DNA from: JBBDXA01 sp040902585
GTDB lineage: Bacteria; Planctomycetota; Phycisphaerae; Phycisphaerales; Phycisphaeraceae
DNA length: 64,000 nucleotides
NCBI GenBank assembly: GCA_040902585.1
Contig: JBBDXA010000231.1
Span: forward strand, 5,423-69,422
Reading direction: 5' to 3'
Position 1 is the first letter of the stretch; the number at the start of each line of letters is the position of its first letter. Positions 1-8,222 of the stretch are shown in pieces. The notes under the pieces are model-generated. The model was not told the DNA's origin, ran no database searches, and worked only from the letters and a program-made list of their open reading frames with translations. The position numbers were made by a program, and so were the translations under genes.

Positions 1-2
1 CG

Positions 3-806
3 CTGGCGGATGGGCCATGCGATCCTGTGCCGCTCAAGGCGATGGGCCGGTTCAATCATGAAGCGGTCGCCGTCGATCCCAGGTCCGGCATCGTGTATCA
101 GACCGAAGACCGCGAGAACAGCCTCATCTATCGTTTCCTTCCTACGAAGCGCGGCAAGCTGGCCGAGGGCGGCCGGCTCCAGGCGCTGCGTGTGCGCGGG
201 CAAAAGTCATTTGACACGCGCAACTGGTGGCGCGCCACAGTGACGCCGGGGCAGAAAATGGATGTGGAATGGGTGGACATGGAAGATGTCGAGTCGCGTG
301 ATGATGAGATGCGGCTCTGGGGTTTCTACGGGCAGGGCTGCGCCCGCTTCGCCCGCGGCGAAGGCATGTGGCACGGCAAGGACGGCATCTACTTCGCCTG
401 CACCAGCGGCGGCTCCAAACGGCGCGGACAGATCTGGCGCTACACACCCAGCCTGCGCGAAGGCGAGCGCGGCGAGGACGATGCGCCGGGCATACTGGAG
501 CTGTTCGTTGAGCCCGATGATCACAACGTCTGTGAGAACTGCGACAACCTCACCGTCGCGCCCTGGGGCGACCTCTTCGTCTGCGAGGACCACGCGGGCC
601 GGGGGAGTACGCCCGAGCAATACATCCTGCGCATCACGCCAGCGGGAAAGATCTCGCGATTTGCCCGCAACGCGTTGAACCGCACGGAACTCGCCGGTGT
701 CACCTTCTCCCCCGATGGCTCGACGCTGTTCGTGAACATCTTCAGCCCCGGCGTGACCGTGGCGATCACGGGGCCTTGGCAGAACCGCGAGGCTGCGCTG
801 TCGTGA
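3..806 (+). CDS. PhoX/DUF839-family protein, C-terminal part (5' end outside window)
   Basis: The reading frame is open from the first bases of the window, so the gene starts upstream; only about 267 C-terminal residues are present. The visible part begins at LKAMGRFNHEAVAVDP and continues with GIVYQTED, NLTVAPWGDLFVCED and LAGVTFSPDGSTLFVNI, which is the usual pattern of the PhoX/DUF839 beta-propeller family. Characterised members are calcium-dependent alkaline phosphatases exported by the Tat system, but many DUF839 proteins have no assigned reaction. Because the N terminus is missing I cannot see a signal peptide or judge the metal site. It is followed 32 bp downstream by a permease gene on the same strand. 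An internal GTG at 27 is not a credible start because the homologous sequence continues upstream of it. Confidence 0.8.
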   Translation: MADGPCDPVPLKAMGRFNHEAVAVDPRSGIVYQTEDRENSLIYRFLPTKRGKLAEGGRLQALRVRGQKSFDTRNWWRATVTPGQKMDVEWVDMEDVESRDDEMRLWGFYGQGCARFARGEGMWHGKDGIYFACTSGGSKRRGQIWRYTPSLREGERGEDDAPGILELFVEPDDHNVCENCDNLTVAPWGDLFVCEDHAGRGSTPEQYILRITPAGKISRFARNALNRTELAGVTFSPDGSTLFVNIFSPGVTVAITGPWQNREAALS

Positions 807-838
807 AGCACGGCTGCGCGACGAGCAAATAGGTGCGC

Positions 839-2173
839 ATGACAGAATTACCTGACAGCAATGCCCCGCCCGTCGCGCTGCGGCGCGAGCTTGGCGTGTT
901 CGGCGCGATGATGATGGGCCTGGGCTCGATCGTGGGCACGGGTGTGTTCGTGAGCATCGGTGTGGCAGCCGGTGTCGCGGGACCGGCGGTGGTGCTGGCG
1001 ATTGTGATCGCCGCGCTGGTGGCGATGTGCAACGCATTCAGCAGCGCCCAACTGGCCGCCAGGCACGCCGTCAGTGGCGGCACCTACGAGTACGGTTATA
1101 TCTACCTTCACCCCGCGCTGGGCTTCACCGCCGGCTGGATGTTCCTGTGCGCCAAGAGTGCTTCTGCCGCCACCGCCGCTCTGGGTTTCGCTGGCTACCT
1201 GCTTCACACCATCAACGGCGGTGACCAGCGCTGGCTGGTGCCCCTGGCACTGGTGACCTGCGTGTTGCTGTCGCTGATTGTCCTGAGCGGCATCCGGCGA
1301 TCCAACCTGACCAACATCATCATCGTCTCCATCACGCTCACCACCTTGGCTGTATTCGTGCTGGCCGGACTACCGTTGCTGCTGCGCAACGGCACCGCCC
1401 GGCTCACGCCGTTCTTCGCGCCCGGTGATGCCGCAGGTGCTGGCGGCATTCAGGGCCTGCTTTACGCCACAGCGTTGATGTTCGTCGCTTACACGGGCTA
1501 CGGCCGAATCGCCACACTTGGCGAAGAGGTGCGCGATCCTCACCGAACCATTCCCAAAGCAATCGTGCTGACCTTGGTCGTGTCCGCCGCGCTCTATATC
1601 GCCGTCGGTGTGGTGGCGATTGCAGCGGTCGGCGCGGGACCGCTGAGTGAGGCCACGGAAAACAGGGCCGCGCCGCTGGAGATCGTGTCGCGCCAGTTCG
1701 ACATGCCAGGCGTCCACTGGCTGGTGGCGATCGGAGCGATGACCGCGATGCTCGGCGTGCTGCTGAATCTGATCCTGGGCCTGTCACGCGTGGTGCTGGC
1801 GATGGGCCGGCGCAACGACCTGCCCGCCGCCACCGCAAAGCTGAACGCCAGCAACACCACGCCTTACGTCGCCGTCATTGTCGTCGGCGTGATCGTCACC
1901 GGCCTGGCCGCCATCGGCAGCGTCAAAACCACCTGGGCCTTCAGCGCGTTCACCGTGCTCATTTACTACGCCATCACGAATCTCGCCGCGCTGCGGCTCA
2001 AGAAGGTAGACCGCCTCTACTCGCCGATCTTCGCTTGGTGCGGACTCCTGGCGCGCCTGTTCCTGGCCTTCTGGGTCGATTGGCAAATCTGGCTGACGGG
2101 CCTGGGCCTGATCGCGCTGGGGCTGCTGTGGCACCTCATTCGCCACCGACGCATGGGCGGCGTGAGGGAGTGA
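839..2173 (+). CDS. APC-superfamily amino acid permease
   Basis: This is a 444-residue hydrophobic protein with about 12 membrane segments. It opens with LGVFGAMMMGLGSIVGTGVFV, the glycine-rich first helix (GxGxxxGxGIF type) that binds the substrate amino group in the APC superfamily. A conserved GTYEYGYIYL stretch follows helix 2. It would be an inner-membrane amino acid or amine importer or antiporter; the substrate cannot be read from the sequence. I chose the ATG at 839; a GTG two codons upstream is also possible and neither has a strong Shine-Dalgarno sequence. The gene follows the PhoX-like gene by 32 bp and converges on the sulfatase gene with 53 bp between stops, where a weak hairpin (AGGTC-GAACT-GACCT) lies near 2187-2201. 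Confidence 0.88.
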   Translation: MTELPDSNAPPVALRRELGVFGAMMMGLGSIVGTGVFVSIGVAAGVAGPAVVLAIVIAALVAMCNAFSSAQLAARHAVSGGTYEYGYIYLHPALGFTAGWMFLCAKSASAATAALGFAGYLLHTINGGDQRWLVPLALVTCVLLSLIVLSGIRRSNLTNIIIVSITLTTLAVFVLAGLPLLLRNGTARLTPFFAPGDAAGAGGIQGLLYATALMFVAYTGYGRIATLGEEVRDPHRTIPKAIVLTLVVSAALYIAVGVVAIAAVGAGPLSEATENRAAPLEIVSRQFDMPGVHWLVAIGAMTAMLGVLLNLILGLSRVVLAMGRRNDLPAATAKLNASNTTPYVAVIVVGVIVTGLAAIGSVKTTWAFSAFTVLIYYAITNLAALRLKKVDRLYSPIFAWCGLLARLFLAFWVDWQIWLTGLGLIALGLLWHLIRHRRMGGVRE

Positions 2174-2226
2174 TGAAATAAGCCATAGGTCGAACTGACC
2201 TGGGCGGCTGATCAAACCCGACGCGA

Positions 2227-3678
2227 TCAATGAGAATCCGACTGTGCGGTGAGGACCGGATCCTTCAATCGTTTCATTTGCTCTTCGATCCGCTGGCTCA
2301 GGTCGGCGATGACCTGCTTTACCTTTGCATCGTCCGAAGATATGAGATTCTTCCGCTCGTCGGAATCGTTCGCGAGATCGTAAAGTTCATCCCGTCCCGG
2401 ATTGAGCAGGTCGCGCACGAGCTTCCATTTCGGTGTGCGGTACATTCGCATGTGGGTCCGCGTCTGGTGCTTCGTCGAGTACTCGCCGTAAAGGTCATTG
2501 TCCCACGGTATCGACTTGCCTTTCAAGAGCGGCGTGAAATCGCGGCCACGAACGCCCAGCTCCCTAGGGACTTCGACGCCCGCCATCGCGCACACGCTCG
2601 GAAAGACGTCAAGAAAGGTGATCGTCTGATCGACGACCTGCCCCGCCCTGGTAACACCCGGCCAGCGGATGGCGGCGGGCACGCGTATCGACATGTCAAA
2701 CATATTCGGCCGCTGTACTGCCGGCACGTTCTTCGTTCCTTCCGGCAGCGCGTCCTTCTTGAGAATCCAGTGCCCGTTGCCCTTGTGCCAGATACCGTTG
2801 TGACCCATGTTGTAGCCGTGATCGCTGGTGAAGATCACGATGGTGTTTTCCGCCAGCTTCTGGTCTTCGAGGAATTTCATCAGGCGGCCGACGTTCCGGT
2901 CCACGCCGTGTACTGAGGCCAGGTATTCGCGCGTCACGCGCTTGACTCGCTCAGTGTCGAGCCCTGGGTAGTCGGGATGCGGCGGCACGGGATCCAGCTT
3001 CTCGAACGGTGCCCAGTCCTCCGGGGCGACTGGCAACCAGGCGGCGTGCGGCGCGCGGTAGTGCAGGCTCAATAGGAACGGCTTGTCCTGCGGCCGGTTC
3101 CGGATGAATTCGATCGCATGATCAGTAAGGATGTCGGTCGTCAACCCGCTCAGCTTGGTCTGCTTGCCGTCCTTCTCAAGCGTCGGATCCTTGGGCGACC
3201 AGCCTCCGCCGCGGTGCCCCATGAAGTAGTTGAATCCGGTCGCCGTCGGGTGGTGGGCATCCGTCAGGCCCAAATGCCACTTGCCGATCAGGCCGGTGTG
3301 ATAGCCGGCTCGCTGGAGCAGCTCGTACCACGTGACGGTTGAAGGATCGAGCCCGTGCTTCGGTTCGACATTCGGATTAAGCCAATCATGGATCCCCAAT
3401 TCACTTCCGTACTTGCTGGTTGCCAGCGACGCGCGGGAGGGGCTGCACACGGGCGTCGGTGTGAAGCAGTTCTTCAGGACCGCGCTCTGGGTAAAGAGCC
3501 GATCGAGGTTCGGCGTTATCGCATGCGTATGGCCTTCCCATCGCCCCAGCGCCCAAGGCCCCTGGTCATCCGTCATGATGAACAGCACATGGGGACGGTC
3601 GGCACGCACGACCGCTGGCAAGGATAGACCAATGAGCCATGCAGTTATCATCAACAGCAAGCTGAGAGAGCGGGGCAT
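2227..3678 (-). CDS. Secreted type I (formylglycine) sulfatase
   Basis: This 483-residue sulfatase has an N-terminal signal peptide (MPRSLSLLLMITAWLIGL, cleavage near VVRA-D). The metal-binding FIMTDDQG follows at about residue 33. The C-S-P-S-R formylglycine motif is at residues 78-82, so it is a Cys-type sulfatase needing a formylglycine-generating enzyme, which is not in this window. FTSDHGYNMG carries the second metal ligands. It would hydrolyse sulfate esters, most likely of polysaccharides, outside the cytoplasm; the substrate cannot be read. The ATG at 3678 is supported by a strong AAGGAGGT 7-8 nt upstream. A divergent glycoside-hydrolase-like gene starts at 3789, so the pair may share a 110-bp promoter region and act on the same sulfated glycan. 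Confidence 0.93.
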   Translation of the reverse strand: MPRSLSLLLMITAWLIGLSLPAVVRADRPHVLFIMTDDQGPWALGRWEGHTHAITPNLDRLFTQSAVLKNCFTPTPVCSPSRASLATSKYGSELGIHDWLNPNVEPKHGLDPSTVTWYELLQRAGYHTGLIGKWHLGLTDAHHPTATGFNYFMGHRGGGWSPKDPTLEKDGKQTKLSGLTTDILTDHAIEFIRNRPQDKPFLLSLHYRAPHAAWLPVAPEDWAPFEKLDPVPPHPDYPGLDTERVKRVTREYLASVHGVDRNVGRLMKFLEDQKLAENTIVIFTSDHGYNMGHNGIWHKGNGHWILKKDALPEGTKNVPAVQRPNMFDMSIRVPAAIRWPGVTRAGQVVDQTITFLDVFPSVCAMAGVEVPRELGVRGRDFTPLLKGKSIPWDNDLYGEYSTKHQTRTHMRMYRTPKWKLVRDLLNPGRDELYDLANDSDERKNLISSDDAKVKQVIADLSQRIEEQMKRLKDPVLTAQSDSH

Positions 3679-3788
3679 GAGTTGACCTCCTTGATTTCGC
3701 AGCCATCATCATACAGGCCGGTATGGTCCGCTGATACACTGATGGCCCGTTTGCTCACTGGGCTCAATGGTGGGCGGAGAATTCTCAA

Positions 3789-5293
3789 ATGCAAAGCACA
3801 ATAAAAATAGTTCGCATCGTGCTGACGGCGAGCGTGACCCTTTTCGCACCGGTGGCTGCCGGCGACACATGGATCGTCGATACGCAGGACGAATGGTCCG
3901 CTGCGGCCGCGGAGATGGAAGGCATCGAGATCAGTGACGGCGTGATATCGCCCACCGGCAACAGCGCCACCTTCGCCAGCAAGGTGAAGCGTTTGAATGC
4001 AAAGCGCAAGATCGCTTCGCTCATGCTTGAACAGTCGCCGATCTGGCAGAACTGGGAGCCGATCGACAACCTCGGACCGGCGAACATGGAGGACGCGCCT
4101 GTGTTCCTCTCCATCAGGCCGGGCAACTACTGGGCGTTTGGACGCTACGGCAAGGGCGGCAAGGGCGGCAGGAACGCTCCGCCCTTCAAGGCGCAGCCCG
4201 CGAAGCTGAAGGGCTTCGACATCCCGCTGCTGACCACGCCCTGGCCCAACCAGTTCGACGCACCCGGTGACTCGAAAAGAATCTGGGCGGCTACAACGCC
4301 TGGCAGAGCCGCGACATGGTCAACTGGGTGCATCACGGCCCCGTCACCGAGGCCTTCTCCCGCTGGGTGACCTCGGCTGAGCACAAGGATGGCAAGGTCT
4401 ACATCTATTACGACTACCCCAACGACCAGGACCCGCACGTTTACATCGACGAAGATCTGACCGACGGCAAGCCCGGCAAGAACATGGGCCTGGCGGTGCG
4501 TGATCCATCGCACGGCTCCGACGCCGGCTTCATTCGCGACAAGGAGGGACGGTTCCACGTGATCATCGAGGACTGGAGCCCGATCAACGCCAGCCAGCGG
4601 TCGTGGGATTCACCGCTGGCGGGCCACGCGGTCAGCGACGATGGCGTGAAGGATTGGAAGTTCCTCGCTCCCGCTGTGGACAATCGAACCAAGGACACCG
4701 GCAAGATCGCTACGTACAAGCACCCGCACTGGCTCCAGCATCCGGACTGGAAGACGAACATTGGCGAGTACCAAGTGCACGAGCCTGAACAGGAAGCCTA
4801 CGGCGACTGGGCCGCGATCTGTGTCGGCACGCAGTATTACCTCTTCGGCGACTACGATCCGGCCGGCGGCGGACACATGAGTGTCGGATGGTTCACCAGC
4901 TCCGACATCAACAAGCCTTTCAAATGGTGCGACAAGATCGGCAACGGCCACCCGGATCCTGACATCGGCTTCGCCGAAGGGCGCTTCTACCTGTTCACGC
5001 AGCAGGCAACGGACTACGTGAGCACCGGCCCGTGGGTCGAGAAGGTCGAGGTTCGCGTCGGCGTCGATACGGATGGCGACGGCAAGCTCGACAAGTGGAC
5101 CGACTGGGCGGAAGTGAAAGAGGCCTACCAGCACCACAAGACGCTCGCCAAGCACGTGGACAGGTCGCCGGCGAAGGTCGAAATGTTGGATCTGCCTGCC
5201 GGTCATGCCGTCGGATTCGAGCTGCGCCTCACCGACACGACAAAGAACAAATCGAAACCAATGATTGATCGCGTCACCATCACCCTGGAATAG
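3789..5293 (+). pseudogene. Secreted glycoside-hydrolase-like beta-propeller protein, interrupted by a frameshift
   Basis: Two overlapping frames make one protein of about 500 residues. The first (3789-4370) has a signal peptide (cleavage near VAAG-D) and runs well to about 4275. The second frame continues the same family from NLGGYNAWQSRDMVNWVHHG, the family-43-like pattern of sample, date and site phrases, to the stop at 5293. The break falls at the GAAAAG run at 4274-4279. Adding one A there restores an uninterrupted D-S-K-K-N-L-G-G reading, so a one-base loss in a homopolymer (mutation or sequencing error) explains it. Near the C terminus DTDGDGKLDKW looks like an EF-hand or dockerin-type calcium loop. 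The gene is divergent from the sulfatase, suggesting shared glycan use. The exact family is uncertain; a five-bladed propeller hydrolase is the best guess. Confidence 0.7.
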
Positions 5294-5316
5294 ATTGCCA
5301 CGAACATTCGATCTCT

Positions 5317-5580
5317 TTGTGTCTCGCTACTTCTGTTCATCGCCGTAGCTCCCTCCGACGTGCGCGACGATCGCGGCTGCGTCAGTATCTGTCGTTCGGC
5401 GCGGGCAGGCCCGTCGGTCACTGGGGCGGGCGGTTCATCTGGCAGCTCGCCGACGCTGAGCAGTTGAGGGTGTGTTGGAGGGTCACGCCCAATGCGGTGC
5501 CTCGTGAGGTGGAACAGAAGTTGATTCAATCATTCGTAGCGGCTTTTGGAAGACGACCGTTCGCGAATCTGACTGACTAG
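5317..5580 (+). pseudogene. Probable C-terminal gene fragment of unknown family
   Basis: The first half of this frame reads like non-coding DNA. From about 5390 onward the translation ([21 protein letters not shown] and [17 protein letters not shown]) looks like the end of a real protein, with a conserved-looking PFANL close to the stop. No start codon or ribosome site precedes the protein-like part, so I read it as a decayed fragment. I do not recognise a named domain. It sits between the frameshifted hydrolase gene and the accessory operon, in a stretch of gene remains. Confidence 0.35.
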
Positions 5581-5789
5581 CCAGGGGGCACAATGCACAC
5601 GGAGACTTGCCCGGCGTGGTCTACAACAACACGATCACCACACTGCGTCTCACATAGCGCCTGCCCGTTGTAAATGTGCTCGACCGCCGCGAACCGATTC
5701 GCGTAGGCTTGGCGTCCGTTGCGGTGTACGTGGAGCCATCCACCTTCATCGCGGGCGAGGTCGACGCTGATCGAGGTGAAGCGGGCCAA
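5577..5789 (-). pseudogene. Short fragment resembling WG/KWG-type repeat proteins
   Basis: The 70-residue frame reads GGWLHVHRNGRQAYANRF, then a glycine-rich segment, then VVVDHAGQV. This alternation of G-x-A-x-V with V-D-x-x-G resembles one unit of the WG-repeat-like proteins frequent in Planctomycetota. It starts with TTG, has no clear ribosome site, and a stop lies only eight codons upstream, so it is probably a remnant rather than a working gene. It overlaps the end of the previous fragment by 4 bp on the opposite strand. Confidence 0.3.
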
Positions 5790-5820
5790 CGTGGTGTTTG
5801 TAGGGCTGGAGCATCACACC

Positions 5821-5906
5821 AAATACCAGTATTTGAATTCAAAACATTTTTGCAGCGGAGACGCCGGCTTGTGGTCGTGCAAATCTGCAAATTTGCACAT
5901 TTGCAG
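5821..5906. repeat. AT-rich cluster of short palindromes left of the RT operon
   Basis: An AT-rich patch in otherwise GC-rich DNA contains AAATAC-CA-GTATTT at 5821-5834. It also holds two interleaved 8-bp inverted repeats at 5877-5906: GTGCAAAT with ATTTGCAC, and CTGCAAAT with ATTTGCAG. It lies just outside the terminator that closes the accessory operon, so it could be a recombination or protein-binding site at the edge of an inserted element. Function is inference only. Confidence 0.45.
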
Positions 5907-5951
5907 AATCATCAGCGCCCATCGGTCACCGGCGGCTCGTTGATCCGGGCG

Positions 5952-5987
5952 AAAAAAACTGCCCCACGGGATCAGCCGCAGGGCAGT
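5952..5987 (-). terminator. Rho-independent terminator of the RT/AAA operon
   Basis: Read on the minus strand, ACTGCCC (5987-5981) pairs with GGGCAGT (5964-5958) and is followed at once by a run of seven T (5958-5952). It lies about 50 bp past the stop of the AAA+ ATPase gene and would end the leftward operon. Confidence 0.85.
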
Positions 5988-6039
5988 CAATGAAACTCGT
6001 TCGACGCAGGGCTGCAATACCGCGTTGTCTTCTTCCGAC

Positions 6040-7020
6040 TCAAGCCGCCTGACGCTTCGCCTTCAACTCGCGCATCCGGCGATAAAGCGAATCGGACGAC
6101 TTGCCTGTGAGACTTGACCACTGCCTTTCCCGCTCGGCCCTCTGCTTGCGATCGGGGAACCGATCCAGAAGGTCCGAGACGAATTTCAGCTCGTGGTCTT
6201 TCGTATCCTGACGTGTGACTGCCAACACGGGCTCGTCGTTGACATGTTCGTCCAGCATGGAGAGCACACGGTCCTCCCATGTCTGGCAGGTCCGGTGATG
6301 CCGGCTGAACCTGAACGATGCCAAAGCCCTGTCCAATGTGCGAAGGTCGAACCTCTTCCCGGATTCTGCGACCAGGTCGAGAACCTTGAAGCATTCGCGG
6401 GCGGTCAGCCCGTCCTTGCCTCGAAGGCATCTCGCGCGGGTCATGGCGAGAATCTCGCCGTCAGAGGGGTCGTAATGAAATGGGAACAGACGGCTGGAAA
6501 CGGCCTTCGCAATCTCATCATTGTCCCGCATTCTTCGATTTGAAATCACGATGATGCTGCCGGTGAACAGAAACTCCTCTCGGCCGTCCCTGGCTGTGGT
6601 GTAGGTCACGAGCCGGGGTTTGCCAAGATCGCCGCCACATGCTGCCAGAAGAACCTGACGCGCCTCAGGCTTGACGAGAAACGTATGCACATCGTCAAGC
6701 AGGAAGACGCTGCTCGGGTTCGCCTTGAGCGCGTCGAAAAGTCCACGGGGAGTCATCTGCGAATTGCAGAGCACCCATTTTATTTTCAACTGCTTGAGGA
6801 TACCGGTGACCGTATGGGTCTTCCCGGTTCCCGGCCTGCCGTGGATGAACAGCCCGTTGGAAAATCCCAAGGCGGCACTCTTCACGTGGTCGCACAGGAG
6901 TCCCAGCTTCTGGCCCAAGGTCATGAGGTAGTCGCGATCATCGACCGACAGCAGACGGTGTTTCAAATCCTTTGCGGTAATGCTTAAAACGGTACAAACG
7001 AAACGAAAAAGTTGACTCAC
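6040..7020 (-). CDS. AAA+ ATPase, last gene of the RT operon
   Basis: This 326-residue P-loop ATPase has Walker A GRPGTGKT at residues 61-68, Walker B VFLLDD at 105-110, and a sensor-1-like VISNRR about 50 residues later. The charged C-terminal tail (SSDSLYRRMRELKAKRQAA) looks like a small DNA- or partner-binding helix set. The size and single AAA+ module recall DnaC/IstB/TniB-type helper ATPases, but I cannot assign it to one of these. The start is the GTG at 7020, in a GTGA overlap with a small upstream frame; a later start near residue 12 is possible. A strong terminator follows. In context it probably serves the reverse transcriptase and helicase-like protein of the same operon, perhaps in target or nucleic-acid handling; that is inference. 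Confidence 0.85.
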   Translation of the reverse strand: MSQLFRFVCTVLSITAKDLKHRLLSVDDRDYLMTLGQKLGLLCDHVKSAALGFSNGLFIHGRPGTGKTHTVTGILKQLKIKWVLCNSQMTPRGLFDALKANPSSVFLLDDVHTFLVKPEARQVLLAACGGDLGKPRLVTYTTARDGREEFLFTGSIIVISNRRMRDNDEIAKAVSSRLFPFHYDPSDGEILAMTRARCLRGKDGLTARECFKVLDLVAESGKRFDLRTLDRALASFRFSRHHRTCQTWEDRVLSMLDEHVNDEPVLAVTRQDTKDHELKFVSDLLDRFPDRKQRAERERQWSSLTGKSSDSLYRRMRELKAKRQAA

Positions 7021-7238
7021 AAACTATCCTTTCTGGCCGGAGTGAACCCCGGTCGGATAAGGGCCGACTTTGACAGTCGGCATTCACGCACCTGTAGTGC
7101 GAATCCAAATGGCCGATGGAGCCGTTGCATGAGTGCAGCGGGCCATCGCCAAAGGATGGGTAGCAACGCGGTATTGACTTGCCAAAGAACATCGAACTGA
7201 GTCACCAATATGGTGGCAATGAATCGCGGCGGTGTCAA
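7017..7238 (-). CDS. Possible small protein translationally coupled to the AAA+ ATPase
   Basis: A 73-codon frame (TTG start at 7238) ends in a TGA that overlaps the GTG of the ATPase gene as GTGA, a typical coupling arrangement. The product is basic with a hydrophobic middle and no motif I recognise. The perfect hairpin GCCGACT-TTGAC-AGTCGGC at 7063-7081 falls inside it, so the stretch may instead be a structured leader of the ATPase gene. The evidence for translation is the overlap alone. Confidence 0.25.
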   Translation of the reverse strand: MTPPRFIATILVTQFDVLWQVNTALLPILWRWPAALMQRLHRPFGFALQVRECRLSKSALIRPGFTPARKDSL

Positions 7239-7265
7239 CAGAAACTTGAGCGTCGGAGATGAGGA

Positions 7266-7583
7266 TCAAACCGCAATCAGCCTCCGCAGTTCCGCCAACT
7301 GGTTCATCATCGAACAAGCACCAGCCATCTCGCGTCGCAGTTGACGCACAGATGGACCAGGCACCTTCTGGCGCTTCAGTCCGTTGAGCGCCACCTTTGC
7401 CTTGCCGGCGGCAGTGCGCGGCCCGGTGCTTCGCGTCCACGGCCGGTGCTTCAGCGCCGTCTCGCGCAGTTTCTGGCGGCCTTCAGGCGTGACCTTGTTA
7501 CGCCTGGGCTGCGGCTTCGTAGCGGCGGGAGCGCCGCGCGGGCTGATCAAGTTGGAGGCGGTCATAGTCATCCAAGTGGGCAC
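7266..7583 (-). CDS. Small basic protein with STGPRTAAGKAK motif
   Basis: This protein of up to 105 residues contains the stretch KHRPWTRSTGPRTAAGKAKVALNG in its middle. This W-x-x-S-T-G-P-x-T-x-x-G-K-A-K pattern recurs in short proteins of cyanobacteria and Planctomycetota of unknown function. The first 75-90 bases overlap the end of the preceding gene in another frame. The GTG at 7583 is the outer limit, and ATGs at 7571 or 7565 are equally likely starts. It lies between the 215-residue conserved protein and the AAA+ ATPase, so it is part of the RT operon. Rich in Arg and Lys, it may bind nucleic acid; no function can be assigned. Confidence 0.65.
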   Translation of the reverse strand: MPTWMTMTASNLISPRGAPAATKPQPRRNKVTPEGRQKLRETALKHRPWTRSTGPRTAAGKAKVALNGLKRQKVPGPSVRQLRREMAGACSMMNQLAELRRLIAV

Positions 7584-8145
7584 CTTTGTTTACTGAAGTT
7601 TGTTTGGTGTCGGCCGAGTGCATCGAGACCCTCCCCTCGCCGTCAGCGTCGTCGTTGCCCTCACGGGAGTAGGCCACGTCCTGCTTCGCTGCGATGTTCT
7701 GCTGACCGACGTGGGTGACCTGGTGGATGATCGTCGTTTTGCGGGGCTCATCGCTGTTTCGATACTTCTTCAACGCCAGCGCCAGACGCCGGACTTCGCT
7801 GATCAGACGACAGGCGGTGCTGCCGTACGCCTGGGCGGCCAGCGCATTGACGGCTCGGGTGGTTTGCTCCAAGAGCTGGCCGATGATCAGGTCGGCCTGC
7901 GCGATCTGGCGAACGATCACTTCTTCGATGGGATCGTCGATGCCGCCGGCACGGTGAGCGAAGTCCTCCATGTATGCACCGATGGTGGTGGGGCTGACAT
8001 GCTTTTCCAACTTGACCGCGCCGGCGACGATGCTTGGGATGACCGCCTTTCGCATCGTTGCGACGCGACGGTCCCAGAGAGGATCTTCCTGGTCGGCGTT
8101 ACTGGCCGGGGCGATTGTTGCGGGTGTGTTGTTGTGTTCGGGCAT
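7498..8145 (-). CDS. Conserved helical protein of the RT operon, unknown function
   Basis: This 215-residue protein is mostly helical through residues 25-140 (a segment around IGAYMEDFAHRAGG and long Leu/Ala helices), followed by a beta-rich TTIIHQVTHVGQQNIAAKQDV stretch and a disordered polar tail. The overall build, a helical body and then a short V-x-V/QQN strand, resembles small proteins found beside phage or mobile genes, but I cannot name a family. The ATG at 8145 is supported by AAAGGAAG about 8 nt upstream. It begins 78 bp after the reverse transcriptase stop and overlaps the next gene by up to 86 bp, indicating one transcript. Confidence 0.75.
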   Translation of the reverse strand: MPEHNNTPATIAPASNADQEDPLWDRRVATMRKAVIPSIVAGAVKLEKHVSPTTIGAYMEDFAHRAGGIDDPIEEVIVRQIAQADLIIGQLLEQTTRAVNALAAQAYGSTACRLISEVRRLALALKKYRNSDEPRKTTIIHQVTHVGQQNIAAKQDVAYSREGNDDADGEGRVSMHSADTKQTSVNKGAHLDDYDRLQLDQPARRSRRYEAAAQA

Positions 8146-8222
8146 CCATGCTTCCTTTCTGATTTGGCTTCATTCAACGAAGTCCTTTTCTATGAAACGA
8201 TAGGACGACTACTTCCCGCGCA

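Noticed and set aside
4274..4280. Programmed -1 frameshift site in the hydrolase gene
   Set aside because: The zero-frame heptamer G-AAA-AGA does not fit the X-XXY-YYZ slippery rule and no downstream stimulatory structure is evident.
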